Assembly: GCA_025361485.1 (NCBI GenBank)
Contig: JANYLA010000116.1
Location: forward strand, 1 to 37,749
Length of the DNA stretch: 37,749 nucleotides
Reading direction: 5' to 3'
Source of the DNA: Bacteroidales bacterium
Lineage (GTDB): Bacteria > Bacteroidota > Bacteroidia > Bacteroidales > Tenuifilaceae
Positions 6,884 to 18,800 of this stretch are shown piece by piece (the stretch's first letter is position 1; every line of letters begins with the position of its first letter). The translations under genes were made by a program, and so were the position numbers. The notes under the pieces are model-generated. The model did not search any database and was not told the origin of the DNA. It worked only from the letters and a program-made list of their open reading frames with translations.

Positions 6884-9800
6884 ATGAACAATCTTAAGGT
6901 TCGTAGCAAACTATTTTTCTTTGAAAATATCCATAGGAGGATATTTAGTCGTTCAAAGGAAATGATAAATATTTCGGGATTAACATCGAATATTAAGCAT
7001 GCTGTGCTATTAGCTATAGCTTTAATTGCTTTTTCTTCGGTATCGTTTGGTCAAGCTGTTGGGGATTATCAGACTAACGCAACGGGTGCATGGAACTGGA
7101 ATACTGTTGCAAACTGGCAACGATGTGTATCCGCAGGAACATGGGTTGGAGCAACCTCAACAGACTATCCAGGGCAATTAGCTGGAGCTGGAGCTGTAAC
7201 CATTTTAAACAACACTAACGTTACCTTGAATGTATCGCCGGCCAATGTGATTGGAACCCTAACAATAAATACTGGAGCAAATAACTCTTCGATAGTATTT
7301 TCGGGAGCAAACTCTTTAACAGTAACAGGGGCTACAACTATTAACGGTTCTGGAACCAATGCTATAAATAAATTCATTGATGTTGCTGCAGGAGCATTTA
7401 CAACTGCATCCATAAGCATGACCGATGGAGGTGGTGATACTCGTGATTGTTACCTGTCAATATCAACCGGTAGTGCAACCATATCTGGCGACATTACCAT
7501 GGCAGGAAGTAATTTAAGAAATTATATCCTTTTTAGTAATACAGGAATTGTAAATATTGGAGGAACTATCACTGGTGGAACAATTACGAGTACTGCAGGA
7601 GGTGGTGCTGCTGCACCAACATCAGGTACAATTAGCTACAATGGTGCTGGAGCACAAAATATTGGCAACTACGCATACTTCAACCTAGCCACGGCAACGG
7701 GTGGAATTAAAACGTTACCAAATGCAGCCATTGCTGTTGGGGGAACCCTTGCTGTAAACAATTCTACACTAGCTTTCACCAATGCTGCTGCTCAAGTTAT
7801 AACAGTTACAGGGAACCTATCGGGTAATGGCACAATCGATATGAGCTCAGGAAGTCAAACCCACACCTTAAACCTCGGGGGTGCAACGAATGCAATTGGA
7901 ACACTTACCACTGCGGCAGTTGCAAGTACAATTAACTATAATAGCGCTGGTGCTCAAACTGTTTTTGCTAGTCCAAATTACAGAAATCTTACAATATCCG
8001 TTGGAGGCACAAAGACTTTACAGGGAAATATTACGGTAAATAACGATTTAACGGTAAATACAAGCACACTAGATTTTGGGGGTACTTTAAAAACAGTTGA
8101 TGTTTTAGGTAACCTAAGCGGCTCAGGAACCATTAGCATGATAGGAGCGGGTATAGCGCATACCTTAAATCTGGGAGGTACGAATAATGCAATTACTACA
8201 TTTACTACAACAGCCGCATCTGGAAGTACCGTTAACTATAATCGTGCAGGAGATCAGCAGGTTTTTACAAGTATAAACTATCGAAACCTAACCATTAGTG
8301 TTAGCGGCATAAAAACCTTTCAAGGAGTTTCAACCGTCAACAACAATTTGAATGTATCGGGAGGAACTTTGAATCTTGGTACAGGAGCTTGGACTCATAC
8401 TATTACTGGAAATGCTCAGATAGATGGAACATTATCCTTTAATGGTGTTGGTGTAAAAACACTAAATATAACCGGGAATCTCAGTGGCGCAGGGATTCTT
8501 GATATGAGCACTTTAACTCATACACTAAATTTAGGAGGAGCAACCAATGCCATTGGAACACTTACTACAACAGCAGTTGCAAGCACAATTAACTATAATA
8601 GCGCTGGTGTTCAAACTGTTTTTGCTAGTCCAAATTACAGAAATCTTACAATATCTAATGGAGGAACTAAAACTTTGCAAGGTGATGCCACCATTGGAGG
8701 CAATTTAAATATTACTGCAGGCATTTTTGATTTAGGAGCAACGGCTACAGCAGTGAATATTACTGGCAATGCCACGATTACAGGAACATTAACGTTTGGA
8801 ATAATTGCAAAAATAGTTTCACTTACAGGTGATTTAAGCGGAGGCGGTTTTGTGCTCATGACAGGTGCTGGTCTTGCGCATACATTTAACCTAGGAGGTA
8901 CAAATAATGCCATTGCAACATTTACAACTACTGCATTATCGGGAAGTACTGTAAACTATAACAGGAATGGAGATCAGCAGGTTTTTGCAAGCGCTAACTA
9001 TCGAAATTTAACAATAAGCATTGGGGGTATTAAAACTTTTCAGGGAGCATCAACAATTAACAATGATCTGAACGTATCCGGAGGAACATTGAACCTTGGT
9101 GGTGTTGCTTATATCCATAATGTTTTAGGAAATGCTCAAATAGATGGAACATTATCCTTTAATGGTGTTGGTATAAAAACACTAAATGTAACCGGAAATC
9201 TCAGTGGCGCAGGAATTCTTGATATGAGCACTTTAACTCATACACTAAATTTAGGAGGAGCAAACAATGCAATTGGAACTTTGACAACAACAGCTGTAGC
9301 AAGTGTTATTAACTATAACCGTGCTGGAGCACAAACAGTATTTAGTAGCCCAAACTATCGTACCCTTACTATTTCTGGGGGTAATAACAAATCGCTTTTA
9401 GGAAATATTACAGTTGGTGGAACACTTACCCTTACCGCCGGATTCGTTCAACTTGGAAACTTTGACCTTACCATTGCCAATGGTGCAACGGCACCGGCAG
9501 GTGGCGTAACCAACATGGTAATTACAAATGGGACAGGGCAGTTAAAGAAAGTTTTCCCTGCAGGAGCCTCTGCATTTACATTTCCGGTTGGTGATTTAAC
9601 TGTATCTAATGATTATTCGCCAACAACAATTACGTATACTACAAACAGCACAATAAGAACAATAGGAGTTAAAGTAACCGATTCGCAACATCCAAGCGAT
9701 TTTACAATTACTGATTTTATTAGTAGATACTGGTCATTTACCGACGACCAAGCAGGAACCTATACCTACACCCCATCATTTTCTTATTCGGCAGCAGCTC

Positions 9801-12800
9801 CTACAGACCTAACAGGAACGTATGCAAACTTGCGTGTAAACCGTTGGGGCGGTTCATGGACACAGTATACTACAACAACAGCAGGTGCACCAACAATAGT
9901 TACAAGTGCAGTTGTAAGCGAAACAACAGGGCCATTAAATGGTGCTGACTTTACAGGTCGTGAAAACGGTCCAACAACCTATAACTGGAATCAAACAGGT
10001 GTAGTTGCTAACTGGACTACCCCATCGAACTGGACTCCAAGCAGGTTTTCCCCACAACCAACAGATATTCTAGTATTCGATAATAATGGTACAACAACGG
10101 CTACAAATGTTCCAACTCAAACCATAAATAGGTTAACTATTTCAAACACTTCGAATGTTACATTGCAATCAGCAGCAGCTGTTACATTAACAATAAATAA
10201 TGGAACAGGAACAGATTTAGTAATAAACCCTAGCACAGTTCTTTCCCTCGGAACAACGGTTAGTGTCACCTTGGCAGCAGGAGCAACAGCAACTGTTGAT
10301 GGAACTTTAACAGTGGGTACTGGAACTACTTATACAACGAACGGAGCATCAACCATAACAACGGTTGCAGGTACAGTAAACAACTCTGGAACTATTACCA
10401 GCACACTAACAGGGCTTATTTTCAATGCTAGTTCCATATACAACCACACCGGAAATGGTGGAGTAATTCCAACTGCTACTTGGAATACAACATCTACCAT
10501 TAATGTTACTGGGACAACCAATACAGCAGTAACCGGGTTAAATCAAACATTTGGAAACTTAAATTTTAACTGCTTAGCACTAACATCGTTTTCAACAGCA
10601 ACCTTAGGCGGAGCAACAATAGTTCAAGGTAATTTTTCTATCGCAGGAACCTCTGCCGCATTTAGATTTGTGCTACAGCTAGCTGGTCAAAACTTTACTG
10701 TAAATGGTACTACAAATATTAACGCTTTTGGTATTATTGATGACAACAATAATGCAGGTTTAAATACTTTTAATGGCGTTACTAATGTTAATGCAACTGG
10801 TTTATTCTCCGAAAACAATGCAGCAGGAGCCGGCTCAACTATTTTTATTGGAAATGTTAATATTTTAGCCAACGGAAGTTGGACAATAACATTAAACCCA
10901 GTATTAATTTTCAGAGGAGGGCTTACCTACAACGCTTCATCGTTTACCAGTGGAGGGGGAAATTATATATTTGACACCAACAACCAAAGTATTTCTGGTG
11001 GGCAGTCGCTTACTATAACAGGAAGCATTGTAACCACAGGCTTTACCCTTACCAACCAGAACACTGCAGGCTTAACCTGCGGAGCATTTATCTCAGGAAC
11101 AGGTAACTTTATTAATGGCGATGCCACCTATAACGCAATTCTTTACCTTACGGGAGGTGGAAACCCATTTAGCTTAGCAGGCACACTTACGTTAAATGCA
11201 AATCCAAATACGGTCAATTATGCTGCGGGGGTTGCCCAAACCATTGGTGCATATAACTTTTATAATCTTACTGCTAGTGGGGCTGGTACGAGAACCCTTG
11301 TTAATGGAGGTACAGTAGGCATTGCTGGTTTGTTTACACCAGTTGGGGCTTATGTTATTACAAATAATACCGTTGATTTCAACGGAACAATAGCACAAAA
11401 CATTCCTGCTTTTACTTTCAATAACCTTACTATTTCTGGTAATAGTACAAAAACATTATCTGGGAATGTGGCTGTTGGAGCTGCTGGCATTTTGAATTTA
11501 AATACGGCCATTCTTGAACTTGCCAATTTCAACTTAACCATAAGCAATAACGCTGTCGGTGCGATAACTGGAGCATTCGGTTCATCGAACATGATTTCGA
11601 CTAATGGAACAGGCTATTTGGTAAAAAACGCCGCAACCGGACAGCCTTTATTCCCCGTCGGTTCTGGAACTTATTACTCTCCTTTTACTCTTACAGCAAT
11701 TGCCCCAGTTGGAGGAACTGTAGGTGTTAGAGCGGTTACTCCTTTTCCGCTTCTTAACCCATCGTACATTAAGAAATACTGGGATATAACCAATAGCGTT
11801 GCAAGAACATCTGCAACAGCTACCTTTCAGTACGATGCTGCTGAGCTAAATGGGGCATCTCAAAGTATTGCCTACTCGCCCAATTCGGGAACAACCTGGC
11901 AAAACCCTCCAGCCTCAGGTCTTTCAAGTTTTGTTGGTAACTCATTTACAATAACAACTCATTTACAAAATATTCCATTAGGTGTTCCAAGCGCATTAAC
12001 CGGTTGGTGGACAATGGGAAATAGAACATTTTACTCATACCAAACTGGGGATTGGAGCACTGCAACAACTTGGACCTCAGATCCTAGCGGTACGCTACAA
12101 ATTGGCTCGACTATTCCAGGTTATAACGATAAGGTTGTGATACTTACTAGTCGTACAGTTACCATTTCGAGTCCTACCATAGCAACCCAAAATTTGGACA
12201 TTACCATAGATGCCGGAGGATTCCTTAACATGGGAACTTCATCGTTTACGAATCCATTGCTTGGACTACGCGGACAAGGAACATTGCAACTCGCTACTGC
12301 AAACCTCCCAACTGTAGCTCCAGTAGCCAATAATACTTTGGTCCTTAGCGGAGGTGGTACCGTTGAGTACAACAATACAGCAGACTTTACACTTCCTGTT
12401 CTTCAAACTAATTATAATAACCTTACCATAAATACTAGCGCCGGAATTATTGCAACCCAGTTCAACAACCTTACCCTTTCTGGTAACCTATACATAAAAC
12501 AGGGAATATTCCGTATTAACGATAATGCTTCAGTTGCTCGACGCGAAATTTCAATTTCTGGCAATGTTACTGTTGATGCTACAGGTGAAATAGCGGTTGG
12601 TACTGGTAATACCAATCAGGGGTCACCAAATACGCCTCCCTTTATGAACTACTACGATCAGGTATCACACCGGGTAGTCGTTTATGGTGACTTTACCAAT
12701 AGCGGTAAGGTTCGATTCACCAATCTTGCATTTCCCATTTATAATGTACGTGCAACAAATGGATATGCAACAGTTTATTTTCAAGGGCTTACAAACAACA

Positions 12801-15800
12801 CCCTTTCGTGTAATGGTCAAACCGATTTTTACAACTTGATACTCGATAAAGGAACAGACCAGACTTACAAACTAACTGTAAACCCATCTGCTTATGGTAA
12901 TTTTAGGTTATTTGGAGCAAATTATTCTGGTGGAGATCAAGTTGCACCAGCAACAGCCTCAAACCCCAATATCTATAAGGCTCTTTGGATTAGAAATGGC
13001 TCTCTTTATCTTACTGGTTTTACTGTAATCCCTTCTTTAACAGAGGGTACGGGAGGAGGACCACCAAATGGTGATTATTTTATTCCTGCCAACGGAGCGT
13101 TGGTTCTCGACAACCCTAACGTTATTGTGCTAGTTACAGCTGACGATTATCAAGAAGTAAATGCAGCCTACGGTGTTGCTGGTGGAACAGGCCAGGTTAA
13201 CGGCGTTTTAAATACCGGCAGTTTACAGGCACTTTCTTTATATGGAACTGTTCAGGTAAACGATGGTTATCTATCAACCCGAGAATCCGCTGGTATTGTT
13301 ACATGGAATGTTGCCTCGGGTCAGGTTGTTCTAAACGGTGGTGTAATTGATGCAAAACAGCTGCGTTCGGGCGGTGGTGGCGCAGGTAAATCATCCTATT
13401 TACAAAGTGGTGGTATGTTCATTCTTCGTGGTAGGTTCCAAAGAACTCCTACCGCATTCACAACTCCTACCGATTTATCGGACTACTCCATAACGACCCT
13501 TAATACGAGTAGAGTTTTAAGTACCATTGATGGAACCGTTGGAACATTTAGTCTTATCGATCCTAGTAACGTTTTCTCAATGACGGGTGGTACAATTCGG
13601 ATTTATGATGTTTGCGGCGGCGGAGGTCGTCTATTCGACGTATTCTCTTCCTCCGGAAACCAAAATGTAACTGGTGGTACGTTGGAAATAAACCCCATTA
13701 CAGGAACCGTTATAGCTGATGCTGCCACATGGCTTATGTCATCGTATGCTCCGCTGTACAACATTACCATTGATAGGCTCAGCAGTACTTCAATAGTGCA
13801 AAACAGTTCGAGCTATGCTGGTTATACAGCAAGCCCACTAGTGATTCTAAATAATTTAACCCTTAATACGGCTGTACTGAATGCTAATAGCCTGAATGTT
13901 AAAGTTGGAGGTAATTTCTCCGTTTCGCTTAACTCAACCTATACTCCAGGTACCAACATGACCATTTTCAACGGTTCAGGAGCACAATCATTATCGGTGA
14001 ATACCGCAGCTACACTTGCATTTAAAAAGTTTAAAGTCGATAAACCGGCAGGAACTGTTCTTACATTAGCCGGTACTCAACCGACTATTTCTGTGGCTGA
14101 CTCCTTGATGATAGTTAAGGGAACCTTAGCTGATGGTGGAAAAACTATTGACTTTGTTACATCGGGAACGACCACTACCTCATACATTTTTAATAGCGGA
14201 ATTCATTCAGGAGCAGGTAAAATAAGGCTTAGTGATGATGATCCTCAGGTGATTGACGGAGATGGATTAGGTATTTTTGGTAACTTTGAACTGAATAATA
14301 CCGATGCTCTTGCAGCACCTATTTCGCTAACTAGTAATATAACCTTAAACGGAGCACTAACCTTTTCACAACCTAAACTATTTAATATTAAGACTTACAA
14401 CCTTAAGTTGAATAGTACCGCCTCAATTGTTGGTGCCGATGCAACGCATTATATTCAAACCTCTGGTACGCTTGGTGATGGTGGTATAACTCGTGTTTAT
14501 CCAAATTCAACAGCTTTTATATTTCCTTTAGGCGCAGCATCAACAGGCCACGCACTACCTGCATATACACCAGCATCAATAGGATTTACTGGTGTTCCCA
14601 CTTACGGTTCAATCACAGTTAATCCAGTTGGTTATGAACACCCAACAACCACAACAAATGGTCGAAGTCTAACATACTTTTGGCGTGTAAAATCGAATGG
14701 ATTTACACTTGGTGCTGCAACAGTTACGCATCAATATACCTACAATCAGAATGATGTGGTAACAGGTGCATTAATCACAGAGGATGGCTATGTTCCTGCA
14801 CGTTACAATACATCAACTCTCAGCTGGACAAGAGGTTCAGCGCTAGATGTTGATGAAGCCGCAAATACAATAGGAGGAGTGTTCTTAACAGGTACAGGAT
14901 TTATCGATGGTGATTATACTGCTGGTGATGATACACCAACAAATCCTTTTGGCACCTCGATAATTTACTATAGCCGTATAAATGGGGCTTTGGCAGGAAA
15001 TGGACTTTGGAGCAATGTTAATACTTGGTCAACGGTAAGCCATACAGGACCTGCCGCTGCTGCTGTGCCTGGAATAAATGATATCGTTATAATTGGAGCA
15101 AAAGATTCTGTTTATCTTGCCACGGATAATACATGGCCGTATGATACGGATAATACAGAAGTGCCGACAAGAAGTTGTGCGAGTTTACAAATTGAAAAAG
15201 GTTCTGCTCTTGATATTGGCTATAATACAAACACCAACTTTGGAATGGTGCTAAGTCATGTAAACGGCAATGGAAATTTTAGGTTTACAACCTCATCTGC
15301 AGATCAAAGTACTTATATATTCCCTGCAGGTGACTTTACCGATTTTAACAAAAATTTAGGAACAACCGAAATCTACTCAACAAATCCGAATCCTGGAACA
15401 ACATATTGGTTACCAAATAATATTGCAACCTACGGGAACTTGATTTTATCACCATTAGGTGGTTCAAATATAATTTTCGGAAATACTAACCTTGAGATTT
15501 ATGGGAATTTGATTACTAGGGGTCAAAATGCCGACTCATGGTTCTGCCCAACATGGAATGTAAACTATCCCACTGCTCCTGCCGCTCGTATTGCAAAAAC
15601 CATTACAATAGACGGTAATCTTGATATTCAGGGGGGTGCACTAATTTGGTATGGAAATGCTGCAATTACTCAGAACGTCGTTGTTAATGGAGATGTTAAA
15701 GTTGCTCCAAACTCAGCAATTGATGTTTGGGCAGCGGCAACCAGCCAAAACTTTTCAATTGGCGGAAATCTTATAAATAATACTGTTGGCACAATTGCTG

Positions 15801-18800
15801 GTGGAACCTCTACCACACGTCAATGCGACTTTACACTTTTACCGGTAACATTTTTTGGGAATACCTCTACTTCAATTACCAATACAGTTAATAATCCAGT
15901 TACCATTTTTGATAGATTAACAGTTAATAAAGGATCGTCACAAGCAACAACCCTGACAATAAATATTGGTGGTACATTAACAACTCTAGTTGATAATTGG
16001 CTTACCCTACAAAACGGAACGTTAAAGTACATGCGGACAAATCCCAATAGCGATTTTACCATATCTCAGGGTACAGCATTTACCATACCCACCACATCCG
16101 GACTTTATATTGATTACTCCAATACAGGCAACCGAAACATCCTAATTGCCGATGCAGCTTCAGGCACAAACGACCTATTTCTTAATGGTAAGTTAACTCT
16201 TATTCGGGGTAATGTATATGTAGGCCCTATTGCAGCACCTAACAACGATAATGATATTGAATACTCAGGTGGTGGTTCTTCATCCATTGATGTTAGCGGA
16301 GGTCAATTGGTTGTTAATGGACAAATTCGTCGAAATGTATCATCAACTGTAGGAGTACTTAGCTACAACCAGACAGCCGGAAATGTTGTCATAAACGGTA
16401 ACAACCAGAATAGTTTGCGTGCTAAGCTAGAGGTTTGTAATGTGGCTAGTTCATTCAACATGTCCAACGGAACGCTTACCATTGTACGTGGTGGTGGAAC
16501 TACGTATGGCGATCTTTACTTACGTCCGGCAAGTGGCAGCGTAACAGGTGGAACGATTACATTTACCCAAGTCCCCACAGGTCTACCTGCAATACCATTA
16601 GCCGATGCAGATCAGGCCTACACCCTCGAAAGCAATATTGCTCTTAACCACCTAACCATTACCGGAAAAACAGCGGCCACAACAAGAACAGCTACAGTTA
16701 CTTTAGGTGTTAGTCCGCTTATAGTTAATGGTAACCTAACCTTAACCAATAATCGAAGTATTCTGATTTCAAATAATCGAGATATTACGATAAAGGGCGA
16801 TATGAGCAATACGGGAACCTATACTTATGGTACGAATACCACTACCTTTAGTGGAGGTGCTCAGGCTATAACTGGAACATCAGTAACTAATTTCTATGAC
16901 CTTGTGGTTTCACCGGTTACCTCGTTAACCCCCAGCAACAGCTTTACCGTTAATCGAAACCTTACCATTAATAGCGGCATTCTAACATTGACTAATAAAA
17001 ATGTCGCTCTTTTAGGAAATCTTGTTAACAACGGGACATATACCGATAATAATATAACTGGCGGTGTTAGCCTGACCGGATCTAGTATACAACAAATTAC
17101 TGGAACTGGATCGTACGGAAGACTTGAACTCAACAACAATACCGGAGCGAATCTCAATAATAGCATATCGTTACAAAACGACTTGGTTCTGACCCTTGGG
17201 ATATTGAATATTAATCAGTATGAGTTAACCCTTGGACAATCGAGCATTATTGGCGGTGCCCCGTTTAGCTTAACAAAAATGATTGTCTCCGATGGGGTTG
17301 CTACAAGCGAAGGACTACGAAAGTTTTTTGGTGTTATTGCTGCCCCAACCAATTTTACTTTTCCTGTTGGTGTTAGCGGAAAATACACTCCTGCTGCCTT
17401 TACTATTAATACAAATGCAACAGTTGGTTCTATAAATGTTATACCGATTAAAATGAACCACCCAGCGGTTGACGATCCATTAAATGTATTGAACTACTAT
17501 TGGAAAATAGAAAGTTCGGGGGTTTCGAACTTTGATGGAAAAATTGTTCTTCAATATTTATCCAGTGATGTACAAGTCACCGGGATTAATACAGAAGCTG
17601 ACTATGTTGCCGCTAAACTGCTAATTCCTGGAACGTACTGGAGCAAAGCGGCCCCAGGCTCAGGAACTGATAATGTTGATGAAACCCTTCATCAGATTAC
17701 TTTTAACTATTCTGCTGGAACAAATAATATCAGCGGAGACTATACTGCCGGGATTAATATTGCATTACCTGATGAGGTAGCCTCCTATAAATCGAATAAG
17801 AACGGAAATTGGTCCGACGAAACGATTTGGGATGCGATTGGTGCTTCACCCCCTTGCCCCATAGGTGGACCTAATGGGTTTAGTGTTATTGTTGATCATG
17901 ATGTAACCACAAATGTGAACTATTGTTTTGCTTACCAAACCACAATTAATGGAAAACTTAAAATAGTTTTCCCAACCTTTGGTCATAACCTGGGAACCGT
18001 AACCGGTTCAGGCACCCTCTATCTCGAAGGTGGTAATTTACCTGCTGGCACCTTCTACTCCTTCTTAGATTGTGCCACTGGAGGAACTCTAGAATACGGA
18101 GGGTCGGGTAATTATACCATTATTGCAAGTTTGTACAATTCTGTTCCAAATCTTTACTTTACAGGATCAGGTACAAGGACTCTGCCCAATAAAGATCTTA
18201 CAATTTGTAATCGCTTAAAGATTGATGGACCAGTCCTCGATAATAGTGTAAATAATAGGAAACTTACCATTCTGGGTACTATGGAGCGTTATACAACGGG
18301 TACATTCACCGCCGGATCTGGAGTAAATGCAATCGTTTCATTTGCGGGTTCTGCCTTACAAACTGTCGGAGGGCCAATGGGTAACTTCTCAGGTGCTAAT
18401 GGTTTTAATCACATGGAGATTAATAATAGCCTTGGATTAAACATCGGTAATGCTGGTGTTATTCAGCTTTCGGGGAATTTACTATTAACAAATGGTATTA
18501 TTAAAACTACCGCTACTAATCTATTATACCTTAATGGCCCTTCAACAGCAGTTCCTGCAGGTGGAAGCGCAACCTCTTTTGTGAATGGCCCCTTATATAA
18601 ATTTTTATTTTCTGGTTCAAGTTTTCTTTACCCAATTGGAAAAGGAGTCCAAAAGAGTCACAATTTTACTTTAACTAATACATCAGCAGGAAGTCTCAAC
18701 TGGTTAGCAGAGTATTTTTCCCCTAACCCAACCTATGCCTCATTAACGCTACCACTTGAAGCATCCAACACCAAAGAATACTGGAGTGTTAAGAATACTT

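Noticed and set aside
8635-8913. Antisense frames inside the giant gene
   Set aside because: They are low-complexity Val/Pro/Leu-rich shadows of the Thr/Asn-rich coding strand and are found throughout the repeats.
7900-9400. Possible CRISPR-like or satellite array
   Set aside because: The repeats are long, keep one open reading frame and encode recognisable protein motifs, with no uniform short repeat-spacer pattern.
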